A DNA stretch of 64,000 nucleotides, from contig NZ_CP045245.1 of assembly GCF_009720485.1 (NCBI RefSeq), forward strand, positions 3,979,326 through 4,043,325. The letters are read 5' to 3'. Below, in pieces: positions 1-9,130 of the stretch. A program made the position numbers and the translations under genes. The notes below the pieces were generated by a model. That model was not told the DNA's origin. It saw only the letters and a list, made by a program, of their open reading frames with translations, and did no database searches. This DNA comes from Cellulomonas sp. JZ18. Its GTDB lineage: Bacteria; Actinomycetota; Actinomycetes; Actinomycetales; Cellulomonadaceae. The first letter of the stretch is position 1; the number at the start of each line of letters is the position of its first letter.

Positions 1-233
1 TCCACGGCAGCCCGGTGACGGGCGACGACCCGGTCGTCCTCGGCGTAGCCGGCCGAGACGAGGACGAGCGTCGCGACGCCCGCGAGGTCCAGGCTGTCCG
101 GGTCGTCGAGGTCGAGATGACGCTGCCCCGCCCCCGGGGTGCGACTGCCCCCCACGGCCGGCGCGCTCTGCGCGGTCAGCGCCGCGAGGGTCAGCGACGC
201 CAACCGCCCGCTCGCCCCGGTCACCAGGATCAT
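1..233 (-). CDS. NAD(P)-binding reductase, NmrA/SDR-like (N-terminal part only)
   Basis: The ATG at 233 opens a reading frame that leaves the window at base 1, so only the first ~77 residues are present. The protein begins MILVTGASGRLAS, the dinucleotide-binding glycine-rich turn of atypical short-chain dehydrogenases (NmrA/QorB group), followed by a typical second strand and an LVLVSAG strand. It is transcribed divergently from an HxlR-type regulator 82 bp away. Such reductase/HxlR pairs are common in Actinobacteria, where the regulator senses electrophiles or quinones; that role is inference. The C-terminal half is outside the window, so substrate specificity cannot be judged. Confidence 0.75.
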   Translation of the reverse strand, partial: MILVTGASGRLASLTLAALTAQSAPAVGGSRTPGAGQRHLDLDDPDSLDLAGVATLVLVSAGYAEDDRVVARHRAAV

Positions 234-315
234 CGGCCGTCCCTTCGTGGTGCTGCTCGGTCACTACGCTGCAGATCGTGAACCGGGCCGACCAGGCCGA
301 CAAGGAGGCACGTGC

Positions 316-738
316 GTGTCAGTGGGGCACACCGCTGTGACCACCGAGGTGGCGGACCTCGAGCCGTGCGGCCGGCCGGACCACCCGGACTGCGGCATCC
401 GCGACGTCCTGGACCGGGTCGGGGACAGGTGGACCGTGCTGGTCGTCACGGAGCTGGCGCCGGGCCCGCGTCGCTTCCGTGAGCTGCAGCGCGCCGTCCA
501 CGGCATCTCCCAGCGGATGCTCACCCTGACCCTGCGGCGGCTCGAACGTGACGGCCTCGTGCTCCGCACCGTCCACGCGACCGTGCCGGCGCAGGTCGAC
601 TACCGGCTCACCGACGACGGTGCCAGCCTCACGCACCTCGTCCGGGCACTGGCGGACTGGTCGCTGACCCACCGGGACACCATCGCCCGCGCGCGGCACG
701 CCTATGACGCCCTGCACCCCGGCAACGAGCTGCGGTGA
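316..738 (+). CDS. HxlR-family winged-helix transcriptional regulator
   Basis: This 140-residue protein carries the HxlR core: a cysteine before the first helix (DCGIRDVLDRVGDRWT), a recognition-helix region (ISQRMLTLTLRRLERDGLV) and a beta wing containing VDYRLTDDG. HxlR proteins bind DNA as dimers and often sense electrophiles or redox state through the N-terminal cysteine. The GTG at 316 is chosen because an AAGGAGG sits 7 bases upstream; the frame stays open further 5' but without a better start. It is divergent from the reductase at 1-233, so the 82 bp between them should hold the operator. Confidence 0.9.
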   Translation: MSVGHTAVTTEVADLEPCGRPDHPDCGIRDVLDRVGDRWTVLVVTELAPGPRRFRELQRAVHGISQRMLTLTLRRLERDGLVLRTVHATVPAQVDYRLTDDGASLTHLVRALADWSLTHRDTIARARHAYDALHPGNELR

Positions 739-908
739 CCGTCCCGACGGGACCGAGGGTCGCCGCCCCGGGCCGCAGGTGCACCTGAGCGGCCGACGAG
801 GCGGCGCAGCGGTCCGCCGGGCACGCCCGCCCGGCTCGTCCGACCCACGGCCGTCGTGCGCGACACGGCCTCCTCTCGGGCCGTCGACGACTCCGGCATG
901 CTCGGGCG

Positions 909-1347
909 GTGAGCACCCCGCTGAGCGCGTCGTGGAAGCCGCGTTGGTACAACCTGGACCAGTCGTTGGCGGTCGGCCGCCGTGACGCCTTCGCCCTGTC
1001 GCTCCCCGGCCCGGGGACCCAGCAGGAGGTCGTCTTCGCGACCTGGGGAGAGTCGACGTACTGGATGGCGACCGTCGTGGCGATGACGCACTCACGGTTC
1101 GGTCCCGTCGACGAGGTGGACGCCACGTCCTTCGGGAGTACACGTTCCGGTTCGCGGACGGGCGATGGGTCGCCGTCGAGGCGGAGGAAGGGCCTGGGCG
1201 GGTGAACTCGGCGAGCCCGGACTTCCCCGTGAGCGACTGTGACGAGAAGTGGGCGCGCACGGGGGCTGGGACCTGCACGTCCTGCTCGCGGACGTCGAGG
1301 GTCCGGTGCCGGTCGAGGTGGCGAGGACACTGATGCACCGGCGGTGA
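909..1347 (+). pseudogene. hypothetical protein with two frameshifts
   Basis: Reading starts at GTG 909 (MSTPLSASWKPRWYNLDQ...) and continues coherently only if one base is restored near 1125-1135 (into EYTFRFADGRWVAVEAEE) and another near 1262 in a GGGGG run (into GWDLHVLLADVEGPVPVEVA), ending at the TGA at 1345. The corrected product would be ~146 residues. I do not recognise the family; the periodic W/F/D content suggests a small beta-rich cytoplasmic protein. Both breaks match one-base losses next to homopolymers, so this may be an intact gene in the organism. Confidence 0.5.
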
Positions 1348-1390
1348 CTGCGCCACAGGCCGACGGCGAGCACTGCGCGGGTGGCGGCGC

Positions 1391-2379
1391 TCAAGGACGC
1401 TGCGGTGTAGCCGTGGTGCCGGCGCCGCGCACCGCGCCGGCCCGGAGGCGGTCGGAGAGGGCGAGGACCTCGTCGCGAAGGGCGTCCGGGGTGATCACCT
1501 CGAAGTCCCAGCCGAGCCCGGCCAGCATGCGGGCCATGCCGTCGAGGTGCTCGGCGCGCGTCTCGAGGAGCACACCGTCGACGTGCTCGCTCAGCCGCCC
1601 CACGCTCCGGGGCAGTCGCTCGCCCGCTTCCGCGAGGGTGGTCCGCAGCACGACGGCGACCTCGTGCGACCACCCGACCGCGGCGATCCCCGAGACGACC
1701 TGCGCCGTCGCGTCGAAGTCGGCGGGCACGACGTAGGAGCCGTCGCCGTGTCGGACCGAGGCGATGCGGTCCAGGCGGAACGTCCGCACGTCGTCACGGC
1801 CGTGGTCGTGGCCGGTGGCGTACCACCGGCCGGAGTGGAAGACCAGACCGTAGACGTCGAGCTCACGCTGCGACTCCTGCCCGTCCCAGGCGGTGTAGGC
1901 GATCACGACGGTGCGCCGCGCACGCGCCGCCCAGGCGAGGTCGAGCAGGGTCTCGGCGCCGGCGGGAGCGCCGGCGCGCGCGGGGTCGTGAACTGCGCGG
2001 TCGACAGCAGGCTGCCGAGCCGCTCGCCCAGGGCCCGCGGCAGCACTCGCGACACCTTGGCCAGTGCGCTCGCCGTCGCCGCGCGCTCGGTGGTGGCGAG
2101 CCCCGCGCGTTCCGCGGCCTGCAGGCCCAGGACGACGGCGACGGCCTCGTCGTCGGTGAGCATCAGCGGCGGCAGCTTGTAACCCGGTGAGAGCCGGTAG
2201 CCGCCGTACCTGCCCCGCTGCGCCTGGACCGGGATCCCGAGGTCGGCAAGGTGCTCGGCGTAGCGCCGGACCGTCCGCTCGTCGACCCCGAGCCGCGCCG
2301 CGAGGTCGCCGACGGTGCGCTGCCCGCCCGCCTGCAGCAGCTCCAGCATCGCGAGCACGCGCGCGGTCGGGCGGGTCAC
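1391..2379 (-). CDS. WYL-domain (YafY-type) transcriptional regulator, one frameshift
   Basis: The N-terminus from GTG 2379 is a helix-turn-helix (VLAMLELLQAGGQRTVGDLA, then DERTVRRYAEHLADLGIPV) followed by RGRYGGYRLSPGYKLPPLML, the hallmark of YafY/DeoR-type WYL regulators. The WYL domain (VVIAYTAWDGQ, then DVYGLVFHSGRWYATGHD) and the WCX C-terminus lie in another frame, with the switch in a GC-rich repeat around 1970-1990. One added base gives 329 residues, the normal family length. It is divergent from the alpha/beta hydrolase at 2469 with 89 bp between them, so it probably regulates that gene and itself. The effector is unknown. Confidence 0.85.
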
Positions 2380-2468
2380 GGCGCTCCTCGGGGCTGCACG
2401 GGAAGGACGGCGAATGCGTTCGGAATACCGGGCGGTTCCTGTCCGCAAACGACCGTAGCGTCATCGTC

Positions 2469-3209
2469 ATGACGACCACCACCTACGTCCTCGTCCCCGG
2501 CTTCTGGCTCGGCGCCTCGGTCTGGCGCGCCGTCGCCGACTCGCTGCGCGACCTCGGCCACGTCGTGCACGCCGTCGACCTGCCCGGCATGGGCGAGCGC
2601 GCGCACCTCGCCTCGCCGGCGACCGACCTGACGACCCACGTCGACGACGTGGTGCACCTGCTCGAGGAGCACGACCTGCACGACGTCGTGCTCGTCGGTC
2701 ACAGCTACGGCGCCCTCGTCACGACCGGTGCGGCCGACCGCGCGCCCGAGCGTGTGGCCCGCCTGGTGTACATCGACTCGGGCCCCCTGCCGGACGGCAT
2801 GGCGCAGGCCGACTTCGAGGGACCCGATGCACGGGCGGCCAACGAGGACCTGGTCATGGCGCAGGGCGACGGCTGGAAGCTCCCGCCGCCGCCCTGGGCC
2901 GTGCTCGCCGCCGAGGTGCCCGAGGTCGACGACGTCGCCGTCGCCGCGCTGGTCGAGGGCTCGCAGCCGCAGCCCTGGCGCACCGCCACCCAGCCGGTCG
3001 CGCTCACCGGCGCCTGGGAGCGCCTGCCACGGACGGGAGTGCTGTGCAGCTTCAGCCTGGAGCAGCTGCGGCAGATGGCACCCCACGCGCCGGTGTTCGC
3101 GCACATGGTCGAGGGTGACTGGACGTACGTCGAGCTGCCGACGTGGCACTGGCCGATGGTGAGCCGACCGGTGGAGCTCGCCCAGGTGCTGGACTCGGTC
3201 AGCCGCTAG
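2469..3209 (+). CDS. alpha/beta-fold hydrolase
   Basis: This 246-residue cytoplasmic protein has the oxyanion-hole region LVPGFWLG near residue 10, the nucleophile elbow GHSYG with Ser79, and a C-terminal catalytic histidine in WHWP (His227). These features match the esterase group that acts on small aryl or alkyl esters and amides. ATG 2469 is the first start after the divergent WYL regulator. WYL-regulator/hydrolase pairs of this kind are frequent in Actinobacteria, so local control by the neighbour is likely. The substrate cannot be deduced. The gene converges with a decayed frame on the other strand just downstream. Confidence 0.88.
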   Translation: MTTTTYVLVPGFWLGASVWRAVADSLRDLGHVVHAVDLPGMGERAHLASPATDLTTHVDDVVHLLEEHDLHDVVLVGHSYGALVTTGAADRAPERVARLVYIDSGPLPDGMAQADFEGPDARAANEDLVMAQGDGWKLPPPPWAVLAAEVPEVDDVAVAALVEGSQPQPWRTATQPVALTGAWERLPRTGVLCSFSLEQLRQMAPHAPVFAHMVEGDWTYVELPTWHWPMVSRPVELAQVLDSVSR

Positions 3210-3606
3210 GTGCGTGCTTCTGCGGGAGTCCACGACGCCGACCGCGCGCACGCCCCCCGGCTGCGCGGCCATCCCTCCCGCCTCGCTGAGGGCCTCGCTC
3301 CCGCGCCACGAGTTGCCCAGCATGGCCGTCCAGCGTGCGCCGGCCGTCGCCAGCATCAGGTGGTGCGTCACGTACGTCGTCCTCAGCGGCAGCAAGCTGC
3401 CCAGCAGCTCCGGCAGCTCCGGCAGCGTGCCCTCGACACGCCGCGTCCGCAGGACGCCGCCGGTGAGCTCCGTCGTGGCACGGCCGCGCCAGGACACGAG
3501 CACGTCCGCGCACGTCGCGGCGTCCGCCGCGAGGAACGTGATGCCGTGCGTCACCGGGAACCACGCACCGTCGAGCAGCTACCGCTCGTCCGTCGTACCG
3601 ACCATG
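3210..3606 (-). pseudogene. decayed hypothetical gene
   Basis: A coherent peptide (VTHGITFLAADAATCADVLV, then LPELLGSLLPLRTTYVTHHL and WTAMLGNSWRGSEALSEAGG) reads from GTG 3554. Upstream, in the same frame, LLDGAWFP is preceded by a TAG, although the preceding codons from ATG 3605 (MVGTTDER) look like its natural start. The likely original was one ORF starting at 3605 whose Tyr codon became a stop. The 3' end runs into the convergent hydrolase gene without a sensible stop. The family is not recognised. Confidence is moderate that this is a remnant and low for anything about its function. Confidence 0.35.
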
Positions 3607-4397
3607 CCGGATGCTCTCACTCGCACGCGCCGGCGACGAGGACGGGCGCTCCACCACGACGGCCGCCCGCGCTTCGACAAGCACCGGCTCCCCCAAGGGG
3701 ATGTCGGGGGCGACCCGGGTCCCGGGCGTCATCTCGCGGAACGCACGGTCCTGAGCGGAGAACGGCTGCCCGTCATCGGTGGAGCTGGCCGGGCCGACCA
3801 TCAGCGAGTTCGCGCGGTGTCGTTGAGGTTCGAGTAGCCCTGAAGCAGCAGCAGCGGATGGGCGCGCGCGCCTCGTGCTGCCGCCCGTCAGACTTGGGAA
3901 ACCCTCCTGGACGGAAGCCTCGTTCTGGCAGCGGGGCGTGCGACCCTCGGGGAATCTGGTCACACTGGTTAACTTCTGTCACATGAGTCGCGCGTCACAG
4001 GGCCGGAGGGCCTCCGCGTAGGCGAACTCGGTCGTCATCACGGCTACCCGGAGCGCAGAAGCGGTGACATCGGCCGAAACCTTGATCACTGTCCCGAGCA
4101 GGACCGATCCGGCGCCAGGGACGCATCGCGGCCCGGCCTGAGTAGGGCCCACTACCGCAGGCGTGACGACCAGCATCCGCTCGCGTGCTGGCGTGAAATC
4201 CCCAGTTGCCCGATGCGCCCGGATGTCAGCGAGGGGTGACCACCATGGTCGAAGCTTGACAGCCCCTGTCGCCGGGCCATACAGACCGGATCGGTGGCGG
4301 AGCGGGCGGGCCTTGCGGCGAACGTCTCTGCGACGCCCTGACCCGTCGCTCGGTCGCGTTGCGGCGTCCTTGGCGGTGCTCGCGGCATCATCAGGTC
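3607..4397. other. gene-poor stretch at the left edge of the island
   Basis: No frame here has a credible start, length and codon use together. A short minus-strand peptide at about 3640-3830 (SLMVGPASSTDDGQPFSAQD, then RVAPDIPLGEPVLVEARAAV) looks like the residue of a gene, but no family is apparent. Base composition is visibly less GC-biased than in the flanking core genes, which agrees with this being the beginning of acquired DNA. Confidence 0.4.
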
Positions 4398-5171
4398 ATG
4401 TCGCGCGTGGAGTGGACGCGGCTCGCCGGCGAGGACGTCGAGGCTGTCGTCTCGATGCTGCTGTGTCTGGAGTACCCCGATGCCGTCCGGGTGCGCCCTG
4501 CACAGGGCGATGGCGGCATCGACGTACTGGTGCCGTTGCCCGACGGCGGATTCGCCGTCTTCCAGGTCAAGCGCCACGCCGAGAACCTCGACGCCAGTCA
4601 ACGGACGAAGCTTGCAGCCTCGCACAAGCGCATGCGAACGTCGGAGTTCGCGCAGCGGTACGACATCCGCCGCTGGTACCCGACGATGCCGCTCGGTCCC
4701 ACACCGACGGATCTGATGTGGATGGGCGACGTCGCCGGGGGCCAGCCCTGGGAAGCTCATTGGAAGGGCTTGAGCTTCATTGAGGCACTCATCTCGAAGT
4801 ACCCGATGGTCGTGGACTACTACCTGCACGACGGCAAGCAGCGTGCGAACGACGCCATCGCACGGGTCACCGAGTTGCTCAAGAACCAGTTGGGCGTAGC
4901 GGCGGGCAGCCCGCTGAGTCCTCGAGACGCGATCACCACGCTGCACTCCCTGTTCGGTGCGCTGGACGACGCAGACCCGTTCAACCTCTATGGCCTGTCT
5001 GTTGACCCAACCCGGCCGCAACTGGACCCTGCCGCGTTGCCGGACCGCACGGTCATGGCAGTTCAGTACGAGCTGCCTGGTGAGTCGTGGGCGACCGTCA
5101 AGGTCGTCGCGCGTGCCAACGAGTCGCTCGTCGAGCGCCCGGTCTCTCTGAGGGGTCTGCTGCACGAGTAG
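4398..5171 (+). CDS. PD-(D/E)XK restriction endonuclease-like protein (Mrr-like core)
   Basis: The N-terminal 60 residues carry a PD-(D/E)XK nuclease core: GDGGIDVLVPLPDGG with Asp42, then FAVFQVKRH with the Q-x-K motif (Gln56, Lys58), and an acidic helix near Glu12. The remaining ~190 residues are of unrecognised fold and could be a specificity or partner domain. The length of 257 residues fits a stand-alone type IV or orphan restriction enzyme that attacks modified or foreign DNA; that role is inferred from the fold. The last six codons and the stop lie inside the terminal inverted repeat of the adjacent IS3-type element, so the native C-terminus may have been replaced by insertion. Confidence 0.7.
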   Translation: MSRVEWTRLAGEDVEAVVSMLLCLEYPDAVRVRPAQGDGGIDVLVPLPDGGFAVFQVKRHAENLDASQRTKLAASHKRMRTSEFAQRYDIRRWYPTMPLGPTPTDLMWMGDVAGGQPWEAHWKGLSFIEALISKYPMVVDYYLHDGKQRANDAIARVTELLKNQLGVAAGSPLSPRDAITTLHSLFGALDDADPFNLYGLSVDPTRPQLDPAALPDRTVMAVQYELPGESWATVKVVARANESLVERPVSLRGLLHE

Positions 5172-5177
5172 GTGACA
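5152..5177 (+). repeat. left terminal inverted repeat of the IS3 element
   Basis: These 26 bases match the reverse complement of 6353-6378 exactly, reading GGGGTCTGCTGCACGAGTAG and then GTGACA. The stop codon of the nuclease gene at 4398-5171 lies inside it. Confidence 0.85.
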
Positions 5178-5184
5178 GCGGGTC

Positions 5185-6028
5185 TCAGGCTGCGAGTGCG
5201 ACCTGAGTGGTCATGATGGTCTCGAACTCGACCGGCGTCAGGCGACCGAGGCGGGCCTGGCGTCGGCGGCGGTGGTAGGTCCGTTCGATCCAGATGATGA
5301 TCGCCAGCCGCAACTCGTCACGGTTGGTCCATCGCCGCCGGTTGAGGACGTTCTTCTGCAGCAGCGCGAAGAACGACTCCGTGGCGGCGTTGTCGCCCGC
5401 GGAGGCGACCTGGCCCATCGACCCGATCAGGTCGTGGTGGGCGAGCTCGCGCAGGACCTTTCGGCTTTGGAACTGGCTGCCGCGATCGCGATGGACCACG
5501 CACCCCGCCACGTCACCGCGCCGCTGCACCGCACTGGCCAGCGCATTCACGGCGATGCGGCACGTCATTCGGTCGCTGATCGAGTAGCCGACGATCCGGT
5601 TGGAGAACAGTCCTTGATCGCGCACAGGTACAGCCGGCCCTCGGCCGGTTCGGCGCATCGGCCCGGAACTGGCGCAGGACGAGGTCGTCGTGGGCCGGCG
5701 GGCCGGCCTTCTTGCCGTTCCTGCCGCGCTTCTTGCCGAACACCGACCACCAGCCGTGCTCCGACCAGATCCGCGACACCGTGCGATCGCAGGCCCGCAC
5801 ACCCGCGCGGGCTACCTCGTCGGCCAGCAGTCGATGCCCGAACTCCGGGTCATCGCGGTGGGCGTCGAACAGCGCGTTGGCAAGGTGAGCCCGCTGCAGC
5901 TCGCGCGCGCCGACGGGCGAGGTGAGCCACCGGTAGTACGGCTGTCGCGCGAGCTTGAGGACCCGGCACGTCACCGCCACGGGGACCCCGTCGACGGCGA
6001 GCTCACTCACGAGCGGGTAGAGCCTTTT
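5185..6028 (-). pseudogene. IS3-family transposase orfB (DDE integrase), internally deleted
   Basis: The frame reads KRLYPLVSELAVDGVPVAVT, then a typical IS3 region (RTVSRIWSEHGWWSVFGKKR, then FRADAPNR). It jumps directly to EGRLYLCAIKD, which is out of frame. In the family, about a dozen residues containing WLTDITEH lie between these points, and that segment holds the first catalytic aspartate. It is missing here. A further one-base loss follows before LFSNRIVGYSISDRM. The second aspartate (VVHRDRGSQFQS) and the glutamate (GDNAATESFF) remain. The enzyme is therefore predicted to be inactive even if the frames were rejoined. Confidence 0.8.
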
Positions 6029-6318
6029 CCCGGCAGCTGCGCCTGAGACAAGTACGCCGCTGCTCGGCGCAGCACCTCGTTCTCCTGCTCGAGCAGCCGG
6101 ATACGCCGGCGCGCCTCGCGCAGCTCGGCCGACTCCGACGCGCTCGTGCCGGGACGGTTGCCGTCCTCGACGTCGGCGGCACGCAGCCAGTTCCGCAGAC
6201 ACGACTCGGCGATCCCGAAGTCCGCCGCGATCTGCTTGAGCGGAGCCCGCCCGCGGCGAGCGACCGCCACGACGTCATTCCGGAACTCCTGGGGATAGGG
6301 CCTGGGCACGGTGCACAT
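6007..6318 (-). CDS. IS3-family transposase orfA (helix-turn-helix)
   Basis: This 103-residue protein starts MCTVPRPYPQEFRNDVVAVA and has the HTH IAADFGIAESCLRNWLRAAD, followed by a leucine-zipper-like helix (LREARRRIRLLEQENEVLRR), the normal architecture of IS3 orfA. It binds the terminal repeats and forms the N-terminal part of the OrfAB fusion transposase after -1 frameshifting at the A4G run near its 3' end. OrfA alone often represses transposition. The frame is intact. Confidence 0.88.
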   Translation of the reverse strand: MCTVPRPYPQEFRNDVVAVARRGRAPLKQIAADFGIAESCLRNWLRAADVEDGNRPGTSASESAELREARRRIRLLEQENEVLRRAAAYLSQAQLPGKGSTRS

Positions 6319-6352
6319 CCTTCCAGCGGCGCCCTCAGCGCCACAGGTCAGG

Positions 6353-6378
6353 TGTCACCTACTCGTGCAGCAGACCCC
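6353..6378 (-). repeat. right terminal inverted repeat of the IS3 element
   Basis: This is the exact reverse complement of 5152-5177 and marks the end of the element upstream of orfA. Confidence 0.85.
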
Positions 6379-6742
6379 GGACCGTCCGGGTCGATCATGC
6401 CGCGGCAGCAGTGGCGGAAGGTCGTTGACGTCGTTCGGGGACCGATAGCCGAGGCCGGAGCGTGGTTCCCCGGCGTCATCGAGGCGTAGGTGCGCCGCGT
6501 GGTTCTCAGGAGCCGGGGTCCCGGAGCGCCTCGAGCATCGGGCTCCCGTTCTCGGCTCGGAGCTGGCATCCCCGCATCCACCCGCCGGACCGACGATCGC
6601 GCCGCCGCCGAGGACGTCAAGGAATCCACGGGCGCTGTCGGGCACGCCGTTGATGGCGTCGGAACGACGCTCCGACCGGGTCTGGGTCGCGACACGCGGG
6701 TGCGCGTCTCGAACATCAGCTCGAACAAGCTAAGCTGGCCCC
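6379..6742. other. intergenic stretch with a possible transposase relic
   Basis: There is no full gene. On the minus strand near 6435-6450 a short frame reads GLGYRSPNDV, which resembles the conserved C-terminal (A)LGYRSPxD motif of IS3-type transposases, so a second, older insertion may have decayed here. The 3' end should contain the promoter of the methyltransferase gene at 6743. Confidence 0.35.
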
Positions 6743-8190
6743 ATGCATGCCAGTGACCCCGTCGCTGACGGTCGTCCGGACCAGGCGGCCTTCGACTTCG
6801 TCGACCTCTTCGCCGGCGTCGGCGGGTTCCACGCAGCACTGAAGAGCTACGGCGGCGAGTGCGTCTACGCGGTGGAGATCGACAAGGCGGCAGCCGCCGT
6901 CTACCGGCACAACTGGGGACACGATCCCCTCGGCGACATCACTAAGGACGCGACCGACGGCGTCATGAACGTCGGCCCCCACGATGTCCTCACAGCCGGC
7001 TTCCCATGCCAGCCCTTCTCCAAGTCCGGCGCCCAGCGGGGCATGGAGGAGACCCGCGGGACGCTCTACTGGAACATCCTCCAGATCATCCACTCGCGTA
7101 AGCCCACAGTGGTGCTCCTCGAGAACGTTCGGAACCTCGCTGGCCCTCGCCACTTCCACGAGTGGGAAGTGATCATCAGCACCCTCCGCGAGGCTGGCTA
7201 CTGGGTCAGTGACGAGCCGGCCATCTTCTCGCCGCACCTCCTCCCCCGGAGCGCGGCGGCCGTCCGCAAGTACGCGAGCGCGTCTTCATCACAGCCACTC
7301 GCATCCCCGATGACGCGTGGGGGCGCCCTGAGCTGGACGTGGCTCCTGAGCCCGTTGCCTCTCTTCGAGAGCCGATCGACGGATGGAAGCCGAAGGCGCA
7401 GTGGCACCTGGAGGACATCCTCGACGACTCGCACAACGTGCCAGGCTGTGACCTCTCCGAGCCTGAGCGGCTGTGGATCAACGCGTGGAACGACTTCGTC
7501 GAGCTGATGTACGAGGCGCGCGAAGGGCGCCAGCTCCCTGGGTTCCCACTCTGGGCGGACTCGTGGCGAGACGTCCAAGACGCATGGCTACCCGACCCCG
7601 CTGACGTGCCGGACGCACTCGAAGCACCCGAGATCGACCCGACGTTGCCGGACTGGAAGCGGAGCCACCTCCGCAACAACTACCGGTTCTTCATCGAGCA
7701 TCACCGCGCGATCCGGGCCTGGGCTGAGCGGTGGGGTGTCTTCACGCCTGCGTTCCCGCCCTCCCGGCGGAAGCTCGAGTGGCAGGCGCAGAAGACGCCA
7801 CGGCTGTGGGACACCGTCATGCACCTGCGTCCTTCGGGTATCCGCGCGAAGGCTGCCACGTATGTGCCTGCCCTGGTTGCCATCACTCAGACCAGCATCG
7901 TTGGCCCACGGGAGCGCAGACTCTCGCCTCGTGAGACCGCGCGCCTCCAGGGCTTGCCCGACAGCTTCGACTTTGGAAGCCAGCCAGCGGCTGTCTCCTA
8001 CCGTCAGATGGGGAACGGCGTGAACGTCGGAGTCGTCTGGCACATCCTTCGGGAGCACGTACGGCGCGACGAGTGGCTGCTGAAGATGACGCCAGCTGGC
8101 GCCCGGATCCGCGACGCCGTGCTGAGCGCACCCCTCAGCCCCGACGGGATTCTCGCCAGCCACGCTCCCTCTGGTTCGGCCCCTGCCTAG
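6743..8190 (+). CDS. DNA C5-cytosine methyltransferase (DruM-like), one frameshift
   Basis: The protein shows the C5-methyltransferase motifs in order: I (DLFAGVGGFH, residues 21-30, AdoMet binding), IV (GFPCQPFSKSG, catalytic Cys89), VI (LLENVRNLAG, residues 125-134), VIII/IX (RRLSPRETARLQGLPDSF) and X (QMGNGVNVGVVWHIL). An unusually long target-recognition region lies between VI and IX. The frame breaks at 7243-7250 in CTCCCCCGG; restoring one C gives LPPERGGRPQVRERVFITAT and a 482-residue enzyme. It would methylate a specific site and protect self DNA from a partner nuclease or helicase system. Its position ahead of a Vsr nuclease and a DUF1998 helicase fits the methyltransferase of Druantia type II (DruM), but that label is inference. 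Confidence 0.88.
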
Positions 8191-8224
8191 ACCCGGCCGG
8201 CGCCAAGCCGAAGCACTGCACGAC

Positions 8225-9003
8225 CTAGAGGCCGCACCATTCTCGGTGGGCTCGCAGTGCCTGCGTGCTAGGACGCTCGTTGACGGCGCGCGGCAGCTTG
8301 GCCCGCTGCCCGTCCAGATCCCCGTACGTTGAGTTTCGCAGCGCAGAGCCCATGACGACCGTCTGGGTGCGCTCGTCGATTGCGATCTGTCCGCCATCCC
8401 ACAAGCGGTGGATGTCGGCACGAAGGCAGATGCCATTGACGATCACGTTCGTTGCCGGGCCCTTGAACGGAGTGATGTGGGCTGCTTCCAGGCCGGTGAC
8501 CGCATCGCTACCGGTGATCGCGCAGACCTGGCCGTATGCGGCGAGCACGGCAAGACGGAACCGGTCCTGGCCCTCCCGCACGGCGCGCTCCGCGAGCTGG
8601 CGATTGCGCTCGTCGGCGACGTCGGCGGGGTCGAAGAGCGGAGCCGCCATCTCCGGCACCGGCTCGTTGGCTGGGACCGGCGCACTGGGAGCGAGGCGCC
8701 CTTCGACGCCGTGCTCGGTCACGCCGTCGATCATCACCCGAAGCGCCTCGTTCTTGACCGTTCCACCCGGGCTCCAGAGGCGCGCATCGAATGGCCGCCG
8801 CGTAGCGGCCTCGACGCAGGCCGCGATCAGACCATCCTTGTCCTTGCCTTCGGGCTCTCCCCTAGCGCGACGAGCACGGCCTTGAGGAAGTCGGAGCGAA
8901 CCGTTGAGCCCCGACTCGTGGTGAAATGAGGGATTCCCAACAAGTCCGACAGAACCGCCATCAGCGCGCGTTCCGGATATTCGACGCCGTATTCTTTTGC
9001 CAT
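8225..9003 (-). CDS. HNH endonuclease, one frameshift
   Basis: From ATG 9003 the protein reads MAKEYGVEYPERALMAVLSD, then STVRSDFLKAVLVALGES. One base must be restored near 8850 (GAGAGCCC run) to enter EGKDKDGLIAACVEAATRRP and the nuclease half. The C-terminal HNH fold is clear: YGQVCAITGSD, LEAAHITPFKG, NGICLRADIHRLWDGGQIAI, with the AAH histidine and the N...H of the metal site. The corrected length is 259 residues. It lies on the opposite strand between the methyltransferase and the Vsr gene and is divergent from the latter. It may be the restriction partner of the methyltransferase or an independent modified-DNA nuclease. Confidence 0.82.
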
Positions 9004-9130
9004 GCTAGGAGCGTAGGGCACGGCGATCGGCGACAAGGGGACCGATCCGCGTGCTGATGGGTTAAAGCCATCTCGCACCGGTGCCCACGCCGACTCGTAG
9101 CGCGAGCCGCCTCGCAGAGCGATCCTTGAG

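Larger units (their letters stand above)
5152..6378 (-). mobile_element. IS3-family insertion sequence, defective
   Basis: A 1227-bp unit bounded by a perfect 26-bp inverted repeat (5152-5177 and 6353-6378) encloses two overlapping minus-strand frames, orfA and orfB, as in the IS3 family. An A4G slippery run at 6024-6028 sits where the -1 frameshift joining the two frames is expected. No convincing 3-bp target duplication is seen outside the repeats. The transposase frame is damaged (see the orfB entry), so the copy should not move by itself. Confidence 0.85.
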
